Positions 1 through 7,847 are shown, numbered from the stretch's first letter. The stretch is 33,366 bases of DNA from Candidatus Sulfobium mesophilum (GCA_900302705.1 OUUY01000066.1:1-33366), one strand, 5' to 3'. Program-made: numbers and translations. Notes: generated from the letters alone by a model not told the origin.

Positions 1-438
1 TACTATTACTTCCCCTTGGCAATAGCGAAAAACACTGAGATCTCGGATGGAAAAGTGAGTGTCAGGGTCAAGCCGATCAAGGGGCATATTGACAGGGCGG
101 GAGGCATTGCCTTCGGCATACAAAATAGCAGCAATTATTACGTCATACGAATAAACGCTCTTGAAGACAACGTAATCCTGTTTGAGTACGTCAACGGCAA
201 AAGGTACCAGAGGGTTGCGGTAAATGAAAAGATCCATTCCAATACATGGTATGACCTCTCAGTTGAAATTATTGGGGACAGCATCAGAGGATTTCTAGAC
301 GGCATCCCTGTCATTGAATACACGGCTGACAATCAGGTTCAAGGTTTTATTGGGTTATGGACGAAGGCAGATTCAGTAACATATTTTGATGAATTGATTA
401 TCGAAACAAAGGGCAATAAAAAGGTAATCAAATTTTAA
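1..438 (+). CDS. C-terminal part of a LamG/DUF1080-like (concanavalin-fold) protein
   Basis: The reading frame is open from the first base of the window, so this is the 3' end of a longer gene. A TTG at 16 could be read as a start but there is no reason to prefer it. The visible ~145 residues alternate short beta-strand-like segments with the pattern GIAFGIQ, YYVIRINA, TWYDLSVEI, GFLDG and GFIGLWTKAD, which is typical of the jelly-roll domain shared by LamG and 3-keto-disaccharide hydrolase (DUF1080) proteins. Such domains usually bind or act on carbohydrate and are usually exported. The N-terminus that would show a signal peptide lies outside the window. The next gene follows after 21 bases and may be cotranscribed. 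The fold assignment is moderate; the function is unknown. Confidence 0.6.
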   Translation, partial: YYYFPLAIAKNTEISDGKVSVRVKPIKGHIDRAGGIAFGIQNSSNYYVIRINALEDNVILFEYVNGKRYQRVAVNEKIHSNTWYDLSVEIIGDSIRGFLDGIPVIEYTADNQVQGFIGLWTKADSVTYFDELIIETKGNKKVIKF

Positions 439-459
439 AGACAACAAAGGAGGTTTATC

Positions 460-1014
460 ATGAAAGAAGTAACTGAAATGGCAGTAAAGTTAATGGCGGC
501 TTCCGCAAGGACCGCTCCGAAGGCGGGAGGTAAGGATTTTCTTGAAATTGTTGTGATAACAAAAGAAGAGGATTTAAAAAAGATTGCTGATGCAATGAAG
601 GAGTATGCACCAAGAAGCACCAACGAGGCCTACTGGCTGAGAGATGCCTCTAACATAGAGAATTCTCAAGCTCTCCTGCTTGTGGGGCTGAGCAAACCTG
701 TAACGGCGGGGTATGATTGCGGCGGCTGCGGTTATCCAACCTGCAAGGAATTTGAAAAGAACAAACAGATGAAGAGCAAGGATATGGGATATACGGGTCC
801 CCATTGTGTCATGAGGATGATGGACATCGGCGTAGCCCTTTCATCTGCTGCAAAGACCGCAAGCCTTTTGAATGTGGACAATAGGGTCCAGCAGCGTGTT
901 GGAGCTGCGGCAAGGGCTATAGGCCTTATACAAGCTGAGGTGGTCATGGGTATTCCGGCAAGCATAACTGGAAAGAGCATCTACTTTGACAGACAGACAC
1001 CAGTGAAACACTGA
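460..1014 (+). CDS. Ferredoxin domain-containing DUF2148 protein
   Basis: This 184-residue cytoplasmic protein starts at ATG 460, six bases after a strong AAGGAGG Shine-Dalgarno at 447-453. It carries a cysteine cluster around residues 86-95, CGGCGYPTC (C-x2-C-x4-C), and a further Cys in GPHCVMRMMD around residue 111. Such clusters ligate an Fe-S centre in DUF2148 proteins. The remainder, including DIGVALSSAAKTAS and the C-terminal GIPASITGKSIYFDR, fits DUF2148, a family common in anaerobes and without a proven reaction. It has no signal peptide or membrane segment. It probably shares a transcript with the preceding lectin-like gene. Confidence 0.85.
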   Translation: MKEVTEMAVKLMAASARTAPKAGGKDFLEIVVITKEEDLKKIADAMKEYAPRSTNEAYWLRDASNIENSQALLLVGLSKPVTAGYDCGGCGYPTCKEFEKNKQMKSKDMGYTGPHCVMRMMDIGVALSSAAKTASLLNVDNRVQQRVGAAARAIGLIQAEVVMGIPASITGKSIYFDRQTPVKH

Positions 1015-1045
1015 TTCATTCGTCCTCAAAGCAAATGGGCTATCT

Positions 1046-1106
1046 TGAGGAGGGCGTAATGAAACTCAAAATAAACGTAACTACTCCTCGTCCCCTCTTA
1101 GCTTAA
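1046..1106 (+). other. Strong ribosome binding site with a 15-codon ORF that ends inside a palindrome
   Basis: GAGGAGG at 1046-1052 is an excellent Shine-Dalgarno placed before ATG 1059. The frame from that ATG encodes only MKLKINVTTPRPLLA and stops at the TAA inside the palindrome 1092-1112. This could be a leader peptide before the MFS gene, or the surviving 5' end of a gene cut off when the palindromic element arrived. The sequence does not decide between these. Confidence 0.35.
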
Positions 1107-1112
1107 GAGGGG
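1092..1112. repeat. Perfect 9-bp palindrome with 3-nt loop (REP-like hairpin)
   Basis: CCCCTCTTA, loop GCT, TAAGAGGGG forms a perfect 9-bp stem, followed by a G-rich tail to 1122. There is no T-run, so it is not a standard intrinsic terminator. Short C-rich/G-rich palindromes of this type are often dispersed intergenic elements, but no second copy was found in this window. Confidence 0.5.
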
Positions 1113-1146
1113 GATGGGGGGCGTTAAACAAATACGAGAGGATTCC

Positions 1147-2367
1147 ATGACAACGCTTCTCTCTCCTTTCACGGCACTTTGCTCCGTCGGTTTTTTCGCG
1201 CGGCTGTCTTATGCGCTTGCGAGGAGCCCGGTACTTCCGCTCTTTGCCCTTTATCTCGGAGCCGGACCTGAGGCCATAGGATTTGCAGTAGGAGTATCAA
1301 CTGTCACGGGGATATTCTTCAAGCTTCCATCAGGGGCTCTGTCTGATGTTATAGGCAGGAAAAGGACTATGCTCATCGGTCTATTCTTCTTCGCCTTTAT
1401 GCCTTTTACCTATCTGCTGGTAAAAGACTACAGCATGTTGATTGTCATCAGGTTCGTACATGGTCTCGCTACAGCGATCTACGGGCCGGTCTCGATGGCA
1501 GTCGTTGCAGACATAGCGGGCGCAAAGAAAGGGGAGATGCTTTCGTGGTTTTCGTCGGTAACTATCATAGGGAACCTTCTTGGGGCTCCACTTGGCGGCT
1601 TCATACTCCACAGAAGTCCCGGAGCACCGACACCTTCTATTGCGGACTTTCAGTATGCCTACCTGGCAAGCGGTTTTGCCGGTCTCTTCTCGCTGTTTTT
1701 GGCTTTTGGAGTGCTGCGCAAAGACAAATCTGCGTCTAATGGCGACGGACTCAAGGCTGCGTTTTTAAAGTTCATATCGGGCATAAAAGAGGTGGTGAGC
1801 GATAAGCGTGTCGCGATAACATCCGTAATGGAGGGATTGCAGAACATGACCGTAGGGGCGCTCGAAGCGTTCCTTCCTATCTATGCGATCAAGGTCGCTG
1901 GTCTCAACGAGTTTCAGGCGGGCATCCTTTGGGGTGTCCAGGTGGTCACAACTATGCTTTCGAAACCGGTCATGGGAAAGACCTCTGACAAATACGGAAG
2001 GAAGGCGCTGATAACTGTCGGCCTTCTCATATGCGCAGTATCCTTCGGGTTGATACCTGTATTGAAAGGTTTTTATCTTCTTATGCTCACAGCGGCATTC
2101 TTTGGCTTGGGCGAGGCGCTTGTCACATCGTCAGGCGCTGCATTTGTGGCCGATCTCTGTGAAGAGAAACACTTTGGTACTGCCATGGGGACCTTCGGAA
2201 CCATTTTCGATATCGGGCATGCCTCCGGTCCGATCCTTGCTGGATTTCTCCTTGCACGTCATGATTATCTTTTTTCGTTCTGGGTAATGGCGGGAGTCCT
2301 TTTGTTGGCTACTCCTATATTTATTGTTACCGTTCATGTCGACGGTGACAGAGTTAGGAAGGCATAG
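1147..2367 (+). CDS. MFS transporter (drug/metabolite exporter type)
   Basis: This major facilitator superfamily inner-membrane carrier has 406 residues from ATG 1147, which sits six bases after AGAGG. An in-frame ATG at 1114 lies in the palindrome tail and is less likely. The protein is almost wholly hydrophobic, with about 12 predicted TM helices in two halves. The MFS loop 2-3 signature is visible as GALSDVIGRKRTM, with a matching copy in the second half at GKTSDKYGRKALI. The first half carries RFVHGLATAIYGP, as in MFS antiporters. Substrate cannot be deduced; the family includes drug/proton exporters and organic-acid carriers. The downstream genes encode exported proteins and have their own promoter-like sequence. 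Confidence 0.85.
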   Translation: MTTLLSPFTALCSVGFFARLSYALARSPVLPLFALYLGAGPEAIGFAVGVSTVTGIFFKLPSGALSDVIGRKRTMLIGLFFFAFMPFTYLLVKDYSMLIVIRFVHGLATAIYGPVSMAVVADIAGAKKGEMLSWFSSVTIIGNLLGAPLGGFILHRSPGAPTPSIADFQYAYLASGFAGLFSLFLAFGVLRKDKSASNGDGLKAAFLKFISGIKEVVSDKRVAITSVMEGLQNMTVGALEAFLPIYAIKVAGLNEFQAGILWGVQVVTTMLSKPVMGKTSDKYGRKALITVGLLICAVSFGLIPVLKGFYLLMLTAAFFGLGEALVTSSGAAFVADLCEEKHFGTAMGTFGTIFDIGHASGPILAGFLLARHDYLFSFWVMAGVLLLATPIFIVTVHVDGDRVRKA

Positions 2368-2374
2368 TTTTCAT

Positions 2375-2383
2375 TGATATAAT
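2375..2383 (+). promoter_or_regulatory. Extended -10 promoter candidate for the DUF1259/YncE pair
   Basis: TGATATAAT matches the extended -10 motif TGnTATAAT exactly. It lies about 55 bases upstream of the DUF1259 start, just past the MFS stop codon. There is no good -35 hexamer, which extended -10 promoters can tolerate. Confidence 0.45.
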
Positions 2384-2438
2384 GGCATAAGCAGGGCACA
2401 GTCTTAACTGACAGGGCCGCATATGAAAGGAGTTTGTG

Positions 2439-3347
2439 ATGAAAGCTGACACTCAGGTGAGAGTATTATTGATTGGTTTGCTGCTTTTCATTGGCGTTGC
2501 GCCACTCGTTCATGCAGGGCTGGCAGATCTTGATCGGGATGGTATTGCCCGCGCCATGGGAAAGACAGGGATCGCATCGGGAGATATATACAAGGTTTCC
2601 TTTACCCGGTCCGATCTTCAGGTCAAGGCGGGCAAGGTGATTATTCAGCCTGAATTTGCATTGACGAGTTGGGCCGCCTTCAAAAAGTCGGGGGAATCCT
2701 CGATGACCTATGGCGATCTCGTGCTTCTGGAAAACGAGCTCAATCCGGTCATCAGTAAGCTCGAAGAGAAGGGAATTGGTGTTTCCGCTATTCATAACCA
2801 TCTTATCTATGAGACTCCGAGGATCATATACGTGCACTTCCTTGGATACGGGAATGAAGTGGTTTTAGCCGAAGGTCTCAAGGCAGCACTGGCTGTCACA
2901 GGCACACCTTTGAAATCCGAGGCGGCAAGCTCGGAAATGAAGTCGGAGGTAGCTAAGCAAATCGAGAAGATCCTTGGATATGAGGGGAATATGGTCAGCG
3001 GCGTGCTCCATTTAAATGTTCCCCGCAACGATATCCATGTGAAAACAGCGGATAAAGAGATCCCCGGTGGCATGGGTATGAACACGCCCTTGAACTTCCA
3101 GATGGAAGGCCACAAGGCGGCGATCAACGGCGATTTTTTACTGTTGGCTGATGAAGTGAACCCGGTCATCAAGGCCTTGAGAGACAATGGCATCGAAATC
3201 GCCGCTTTGCACAATCACATGTTAGATGAGGAGCCGCGGGTGTTTTTCGTGCATTTCTGGGGATACGGCGATTCAGTTTCGTTAGCAAAAGCGCTTAGGG
3301 CGGCACTTGATAAAGCAGGTATAAAAAAATCGAAAGGGACCCAATAA
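2439..3347 (+). CDS. Exported protein with two tandem DUF1259 (LppY/LpqO-like) domains
   Basis: The start is ATG 2439, six bases after AAAGGAG; a GTG immediately before it is also in frame. The 302-residue product begins with a Sec signal peptide (hydrophobic LLIGLLLFIGVAPLVHAG) and so is likely periplasmic or cell-surface. Two homologous DUF1259 domains follow at roughly residues 30-150 and 165-298. Each contains an HNH triad in the context A(I/L)HNH (H119-N120-H121 and H258-N259-H260) followed by PR(I/V)xxVHFxGYG. DUF1259 is named from mycobacterial lipoproteins LppY and LpqO and has no known reaction; the conserved HNH could bind metal. It lies seven bases upstream of the beta-propeller gene, suggesting a joint exported function. 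Confidence 0.8.
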   Translation: MKADTQVRVLLIGLLLFIGVAPLVHAGLADLDRDGIARAMGKTGIASGDIYKVSFTRSDLQVKAGKVIIQPEFALTSWAAFKKSGESSMTYGDLVLLENELNPVISKLEEKGIGVSAIHNHLIYETPRIIYVHFLGYGNEVVLAEGLKAALAVTGTPLKSEAASSEMKSEVAKQIEKILGYEGNMVSGVLHLNVPRNDIHVKTADKEIPGGMGMNTPLNFQMEGHKAAINGDFLLLADEVNPVIKALRDNGIEIAALHNHMLDEEPRVFFVHFWGYGDSVSLAKALRAALDKAGIKKSKGTQ

Positions 3348-3354
3348 AAGCAAG

Positions 3355-4395
3355 ATGAGATTCGCAATTAAAAAAAAGACTTTCAGTATCGCAGTTGCTG
3401 CGATGGTGGCGTCTTTATTAGTCCTTGTGACGATCAATACTACGGCGCGGCCTGCCAACGTAAATCAGGACGTCGGAGTGCTCCGGGTGGCACAGAGTAT
3501 CCCCCTTCCAGGGGTCAAAGGGCGAATTGACCACATAGCGACTGATATTGGTGGTCAACGCCTCTTTATAGCCGCGCTCGGAAATGATACACTTGAAATC
3601 GTCGATCTGCGCAGCGGCAAGCGCATTCACAGCATTACTGGACTGCGCGAACCGCAAGACGTGACATATGTGCCTGAGATCAACAGGATTTTCGTGTCGA
3701 ACGGTGCCAGCGGATCTGTGAGTATTTTTGGCAGCCGTTCACTCCGGTATGAGGGCAATATCACTTTTCGTGAGGACGCAGACAATCTTCGCTACGACGC
3801 ACACAGTAAATATCTTTATGTCGGGTATGGCAAGGGCTCACTTGGAGTAACAGATGTAATGTCCGGGAAAATTATAGGCGACATCAGGCTTGCAGGCCAT
3901 CCCGAGGCATTTCAGCTGGAAACCAAAGGCCCGAGAATTTTTGTGAATATTCCCTCGGCAAGACAGGTGGCCGTTGTCGACCGCGATAAACGGTCGGTTA
4001 TCGCTGTTTTGCCGCTCAAAGAGTCCGGAAACTTTCCGATGGCGCTGGACGAAAAAAGACATCGCCTTTTTATCGGCTGCCGGCGTCCCGCGACAATGCT
4101 GGTTTACGATACCGAATCAGGAAGGGAAGTTGCCAGGATAGATATTGGCAGAGATGTTGATGATATTTCTTACGACCCTGTGCACAGACAAATTTATACA
4201 TCCTGTGGAGAGGGCTTTATCGACGTCATTCGTCAGACAGAAGCGGATCATTACGAGGTCACGGCAAGATTGAAGACCGCGCGGGGCGCCCGCACCTCAC
4301 GCTTCGAGCCCGAGTCGATGCTTTTTTACCTGGCGGTTCCCAGTGAGTCAGGAAAGAGCGCTGAGATTCGCGTTTACGATTTTCTGACAAAGTGA
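3355..4395 (+). CDS. YncE-like beta-propeller protein, exported
   Basis: This 346-residue protein has an N-terminal hydrophobic stretch after several lysines (MRFAIKKKTFSIAVAAMV), consistent with a signal peptide or anchor. The body shows repeated YVTN/NHL-type blades such as RLFIAALGNDTLEIVDLRSG, RIFVSNGASGSVSIF, KYLYVGYGKG and RLFIGCRRPATMLVYD. This pattern indicates a seven-bladed propeller of the YncE/PQQ-like class. No catalytic residues are evident, and propellers of this kind often act as binding scaffolds. The start codon has only a weak upstream purine tract and lies seven bases after the DUF1259 stop, so translation is probably coupled. Confidence 0.8.
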   Translation: MRFAIKKKTFSIAVAAMVASLLVLVTINTTARPANVNQDVGVLRVAQSIPLPGVKGRIDHIATDIGGQRLFIAALGNDTLEIVDLRSGKRIHSITGLREPQDVTYVPEINRIFVSNGASGSVSIFGSRSLRYEGNITFREDADNLRYDAHSKYLYVGYGKGSLGVTDVMSGKIIGDIRLAGHPEAFQLETKGPRIFVNIPSARQVAVVDRDKRSVIAVLPLKESGNFPMALDEKRHRLFIGCRRPATMLVYDTESGREVARIDIGRDVDDISYDPVHRQIYTSCGEGFIDVIRQTEADHYEVTARLKTARGARTSRFEPESMLFYLAVPSESGKSAEIRVYDFLTK

Positions 4396-4498
4396 CAGAT
4401 ATGCGACAAGGGAATGCTTAGGTTCTCATTATGCTGATGATCTTATTGCTAATACAAAATACTATCGACGACAATCACAAAGACGATATGCGGAAGAA

Positions 4499-4518
4499 TC
4501 GGCCTTTGGTCAGGCCGA
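4499..4518 (+). terminator. Hairpin after the DUF1259/YncE pair
   Basis: TCGGCC, an 8-base loop, then GGCCGA forms a 6-bp GC-rich stem in the 213-bp intergenic gap. A T-rich stretch (GTTTTCTTT) begins about nine bases later. It may be a weak terminator or a dispersed hairpin. Confidence 0.35.
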
Positions 4519-4547
4519 CTCCTACGTTTTCTTTAATAATTTTACGG

Positions 4548-4580
4548 TACAATCGAAGTAACTCTGATGCTCCGCATCAG
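4548..4580 (+). promoter_or_regulatory. -10-like element and 5' UTR hairpin of the UspA gene
   Basis: TACAAT at 4548-4553 resembles a -10 box but has no convincing -35. Just downstream, CTGATGC-TCC-GCATCAG (4564-4580) is a perfect 7-bp palindrome. If the TACAAT is used, this hairpin would sit at the 5' end of the mRNA as a stabilising element; alternatively it is a repressor operator. Confidence 0.4.
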
Positions 4581-4608
4581 GCAACTTGACGCGTAAGGAG
4601 AAAATAAC

Positions 4609-5451
4609 ATGAATTGTGCACAATTTTGTCCGGTCGGGAAACTTGAGAAGCTGCTTGTGGCAACCGATCGCTCGCAATTCAGCGACGGAGCGATCCGGGA
4701 GGGAATTAATTTCGCAAAAAAATGTTCCAGCAGGCTCTACATAGTATCAGTGCTTGAAACGAACCCGGAATATGAGACGATCGGATCCAATGTCTTTGAA
4801 AAAGAGAAGGAAGAGTTGATGGCCCATCTCGATTCCGTTAAGGCAATGACAGCGAAAGAAGGCCTTGGCTGTGAGACTATTTTCCACGAAACAGCGGACC
4901 CTTCACAGACAATCATAGATGAAGCTGACAAAAAGAACGTTGACATGATAATAATCGGTAGGCGTGGGCGCACAGGATTGATGAAGGTACTAATGGGGTC
5001 AGTGGCGGCCAGGGTTATTGCCCATGCACCCTGCAAGGTGCTGGTAGTGCCAAGGGCGGCAAGAATTGAATATCGGAACATATTGGTCGCAACTGACGGC
5101 TCGGTACATGCCGCCGCTGCCGTCACAGAAGCGATATCTATTGCAAAGCGCTGCGGAAGCAACCTCATTGCACTTTCAGCCATGCGGGATCAGAGCGAGA
5201 GGGAAGAGGCTGCACGTTATGCAAACGAAGCTGTCGAACTGGCCCGGAAGGAAGAAGTGTCAGCAGAAGCTGTAACCCCTACAGGAAGATCTTTCGATGT
5301 GATAGTTGAAACAGCGGGGGGCAGAGCGGTCGATTTGATTGTGATGGGAACTTACGGGAAGGCAGGTATCAAGAAACTCCTTATGGGAAGCTCGACAGAA
5401 AAGGTCATCGGCAACGCTGGATGTGCAGTGCTTGTCGTGAAAGCTACATGA
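4609..5451 (+). CDS. Tandem universal stress protein (UspA x2)
   Basis: The 280-residue cytoplasmic protein starts at ATG 4609, eight bases after TAAGGAG. It holds two Usp domains, at about residues 10-148 and 155-280. Both keep the ATP-binding signature G-x2-G-x9-G-S: GRRGRTGLMKVLMGS in the first and GTYGKAGIKKLLMGS in the second, each followed by a V(L)VV strand. Tandem Usp proteins are generally ATP-binding stress factors that accumulate on growth arrest or redox stress. The gene has its own leader hairpin and is followed 24 bases later by a small membrane protein gene, so the two may be cotranscribed. Confidence 0.9.
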   Translation: MNCAQFCPVGKLEKLLVATDRSQFSDGAIREGINFAKKCSSRLYIVSVLETNPEYETIGSNVFEKEKEELMAHLDSVKAMTAKEGLGCETIFHETADPSQTIIDEADKKNVDMIIIGRRGRTGLMKVLMGSVAARVIAHAPCKVLVVPRAARIEYRNILVATDGSVHAAAAVTEAISIAKRCGSNLIALSAMRDQSEREEAARYANEAVELARKEEVSAEAVTPTGRSFDVIVETAGGRAVDLIVMGTYGKAGIKKLLMGSSTEKVIGNAGCAVLVVKAT

Positions 5452-5475
5452 TCAGCCCTTGGGGCAGGAACTTGA

Positions 5476-5811
5476 ATGGCATTTAAATATATTCTTTACT
5501 TCCTGATTGGCGGGACTATCATCACGGTGGTAACCTATTTCGCAAGCCACTCAAGGACCATGGTAGCCGCTTTTTTCGCAAATCTTCCGGTGATGACGCT
5601 GATTACATTTCTGACAATTTATCATGAGGCAGGCGAGAAGGCGGTGGTTCCCTATGCTCAGGGACTTATCATTATGCTCGTCCCCTGGCTGGCGTATATC
5701 GGGACGGTTATCTTTCTTACGCCGCGTATCGGAGTCATAGCATCCTTATTGGGCGGGATATCTCTTTATTTCTTTCTTGCTTATATAATAATCTTCGTTA
5801 AGAAGTTCTGA
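5476..5811 (+). CDS. Small integral membrane protein, DUF3147/GlpM-like
   Basis: This 111-residue protein is very hydrophobic, with about four TM helices. Its arrangement (IGGTIITVVTYFASH, then FFANLPVMTLITFLTIY, then WLAYIGTVIFL and a final LLGGISLYFFLAYIIIF) resembles the GlpM/DUF3147 family. No function is established for that family beyond a loose link to alginate in Pseudomonas. The start ATG 5476 has only a weak purine tract (CAGGAA) upstream. It follows the Usp gene closely and ends six bases before a convergent minus-strand gene. Confidence 0.55.
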   Translation: MAFKYILYFLIGGTIITVVTYFASHSRTMVAAFFANLPVMTLITFLTIYHEAGEKAVVPYAQGLIIMLVPWLAYIGTVIFLTPRIGVIASLLGGISLYFFLAYIIIFVKKF

Positions 5812-5816
5812 CGGGA

Positions 5817-6035
5817 TCAATTCGGACAGATATCGATATCAATTGTCCCGCTGCCCGGAGGAGTGGACCAGGGCGGGATTTTTCTGGCATATATCCCGTT
5901 TTCCCTGAGGAAATCGTAGAAGGTAAAGTTGAAATCGTACCGATATGTCCAGAATTTGGTCCAGAACTTTTGGACCGTTTCGCGGCTTGCCTTTACCAGA
6001 ACTATGTCGTTGCTGCTCTTTACTAAATAATACAT
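5817..6035 (-). CDS. Small hypothetical protein (72 aa)
   Basis: The family is not recognised. The product is 72 residues, soluble and rich in aromatics (KFWTKFWTYRYDFNFTFYDF). The start ATG 6035 lies 13 bases after the stop of the two-TM gene on the same strand, and the stop lies five bases from the convergent DUF3147-like stop. This compact packing supports a real gene. The ribosome binding site (AGGT) is weak. It may form a unit with the upstream membrane protein. Confidence 0.45.
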   Translation of the reverse strand: MYYLVKSSNDIVLVKASRETVQKFWTKFWTYRYDFNFTFYDFLRENGIYARKIPPWSTPPGSGTIDIDICPN

Positions 6036-6048
6036 CCGCCGCTATTAC

Positions 6049-6566
6049 CTATATCTTTATCGCAAGCCATTGATGAATCTCACGCTTCATCGCAGTCGTA
6101 GAGAATTTCTGATGTCCGCTGTAGTTCGAGCACCACTGGGTCAGCCGCCCAACAAATGTCTGTCTGCGGATATCATAAGAGTCCAAAATCATCAATCTTG
6201 TCTTTTCGAAATGTCGGACGAACACGGCATTTATCAGAATAAACAGAAGGGTTGCAGACAAGGCCATTGCCATTGTAATAAGGGAAAAGTAAGGCTGAAG
6301 ACCAAGTATGGTAAACGTCATCGAGGCAACAATAACCGGCAACGTCATAAGAATGAGCAGAAAGACCAGCCTGTTGAACCGTTTCAGTTTCCTGAGCTTC
6401 CGGCCCAAAGCAAACTTTATTTCGACATCATAAAGATCTCCGGCGAGATTTTTTGCAACGTCAATGTCTTTTCTTACAATCTTGGATCCAATAAGGTTGA
6501 GGAGCCTTTCTCGTTCGAAATCAAGTTCCTTTTCCGAGAAAACTCCACCTTGCGCCGTTACCCCAT
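6049..6566 (-). pseudogene. Two-TM hypothetical protein with an apparent frameshift at its fourth codon position
   Basis: The frame ending at 6049 is open back to a stop at 6571-6573, but its only canonical start is TTG 6408, which lies mid-sequence and has no Shine-Dalgarno. Upstream of that TTG the frame still reads protein-like (KELDFERERLLNLIG, VRKDIDVAKNLAGDLYDV). A perfect Shine-Dalgarno (GAGGTGA) precedes an ATG at 6566-6564, but ATG GGG TAA stops at once. One extra G in the GGGG tract (plus strand CCCC 6561-6564) would join that ATG to the long frame, giving about 172 residues with two TM helices (residues ~65-88 and ~93-120). This is either a one-base sequencing/assembly error or a real frameshift. 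The family is unknown. Confidence 0.55.
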
Positions 6567-6656
6567 CTTCTTATTTCACCTCGTCCTCTTTTTAAAATAT
6601 GCCATTTTTTGACATTTTTTACAATATCTAATATCTTTTATTTTAGCCCGTCAGCT

Positions 6657-7187
6657 TTACCCCTCATCTTCCGTGGGGACGGTTATTCGTACCAGAACAT
6701 CCGGTTTTACCTTCATCGCCCCAAAGAGCGCGCTGAACGGTTTTATACCATAATCCGGGAGGTGAAGCCGCACTTCTGCTACATGGCATCCATCTTCTTT
6801 TTTAACAGTGAACTTTATCTCCCTGTTATTGCCATGGAGGGTCAGGGTCCCCACGACCCGGTAGGACGAATCCTCCTTAACTACCGACTTAGAACTGAAG
6901 GAAATTAACTTGAAAGTTGCTGCGTTCATTACCTCTTTGAAAGTGTTGTCGTCAATCTCCTTCAGGTTGGCTGCGCTTAGGATGTCTGGCCGCTTCATGC
7001 CCTCCGCCATGGCACAGTCGACACGCAGTGACCCTGCATCAAAGCGACTGTCTACATGTGCATCATCGCTGAGTTCTATGACAAAAGAGGTTACATTGAT
7101 TAGAAGGTCGTGGGCGAGGGCCGAAAACAGGCCTTCCTTGTAAGTAAAGATCTGACAAGTCGCAGAATTCTGATCAAAGCGTTTCAT
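6657..7187 (-). CDS. YceI-like domain protein without a signal peptide
   Basis: The 176-residue protein has the YceI/lipocalin-like pattern: an early LFSALAHDLLINV strand, a central KRPDILSAANL, then VVGTLTLHGNNREIKFTVK and a final VLVRITVP. YceI family members bind isoprenoid-like lipids in a beta-barrel. Most are periplasmic, whereas this one has no signal peptide and begins MKRFDQNSATC, so a cytoplasmic location is likely. Start ATG 7187 has no strong Shine-Dalgarno. The gene is divergent from nfu across a 232-bp AT-rich gap. Family assignment is good; the ligand is unknown. Confidence 0.75.
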   Translation of the reverse strand: MKRFDQNSATCQIFTYKEGLFSALAHDLLINVTSFVIELSDDAHVDSRFDAGSLRVDCAMAEGMKRPDILSAANLKEIDDNTFKEVMNAATFKLISFSSKSVVKEDSSYRVVGTLTLHGNNREIKFTVKKEDGCHVAEVRLHLPDYGIKPFSALFGAMKVKPDVLVRITVPTEDEG

Positions 7188-7339
7188 ATGTCTGTATAAA
7201 AAACCCTTCCGTATCAGCCAAAATTATCTCAACTGTAGTGCCTGAAAAAAATAATCCAAATAACCCGATTTTTTATTATATTATATGCGTTTTGAGCGCA
7301 GGCGGCTATGATCTGCAGAGCACATTTGTGAGTCCATAT

Positions 7340-7353
7340 ATGATATATATCAT
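7340..7353. promoter_or_regulatory. 14-bp perfect AT-rich palindrome upstream of nfu
   Basis: ATGATATATATCAT is a perfect palindrome in the YceI/nfu divergent gap, 66 bases before the nfu start. It has the size and symmetry of a dimeric regulator site. The regulator is not identifiable from sequence. Confidence 0.35.
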
Positions 7354-7419
7354 TAAAGGCATTGGGTGGATAGGTTAGAATAGTATATAAATTGCTAATA
7401 ATAGACAAGGAGGTCAGAT

Positions 7420-7647
7420 ATGGTTGATAGGACAAAAGTGCAGGAAGTTATCGAAAGGGTGAGGCCTTTTCTTCAGCGTGACGGCGGGGACGTTCAACTC
7501 GTGGACGTAACGGATGACGATGTAGTAAAAGTGAAACTTACAGGCGCATGCGGCCACTGTCCCATGTCGATGATGACTCTTAAGGGCGGCATAGAGGCGG
7601 AGTTGAAAAAGAGCCTGCCTGCTTTGAAGGCCGTCGAGGCTGTTTAG
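7420..7647 (+). CDS. Nfu-type (NifU C-terminal domain) Fe-S scaffold/carrier protein
   Basis: This 75-residue protein equals one NifU C-terminal domain. It contains RPFLQRDGGDVQLVDV and the cluster-binding CxxC in TGACGHCPMSMMTLKGGIE. Proteins of this type carry a [4Fe-4S] cluster at a dimer interface and deliver it to apo-proteins, which suits a genome segment with many Fe-S enzymes. ATG 7420 follows AAGGAGG by seven bases. It is monocistronic: a hairpin terminator follows at 7668-7703 and an AT-rich palindrome lies upstream. Confidence 0.92.
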   Translation: MVDRTKVQEVIERVRPFLQRDGGDVQLVDVTDDDVVKVKLTGACGHCPMSMMTLKGGIEAELKKSLPALKAVEAV

Positions 7648-7667
7648 AAGGCAGCTTTAGTTTCATT

Positions 7668-7708
7668 ACGTGCGCCTCTGATGTCAGAGCCGGAGGCGCA
7701 CGTTCTTC
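7668..7708 (+). terminator. Intrinsic terminator after nfu
   Basis: ACGTGCGCCTC (7668-7678) pairs perfectly over 11 bp with GAGGCGCACGT (7693-7703) across a 14-base loop. TTCTT follows. It lies 21 bases after the nfu stop. Confidence 0.7.
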
Positions 7709-7847
7709 AGTAGTGCGTTGATGCGTCCACCGACGGCCTTGCACTGAAACCTCCAGCCCGGCATCTCTTCATAATTTGTTCACAAAATTTTCAAATAATT
7801 TCTTATTTCAAAAAAATTATGTGAGATTTCAAAGGAGGACACGTGAA

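Noticed and set aside
6070-6612. A 180-codon plus-strand reading frame opposite the two-TM gene
   Set aside because: Its translation is low-complexity and unlike any protein, and the minus strand carries a clear two-TM protein with a perfect ribosome site. It is an antisense shadow.
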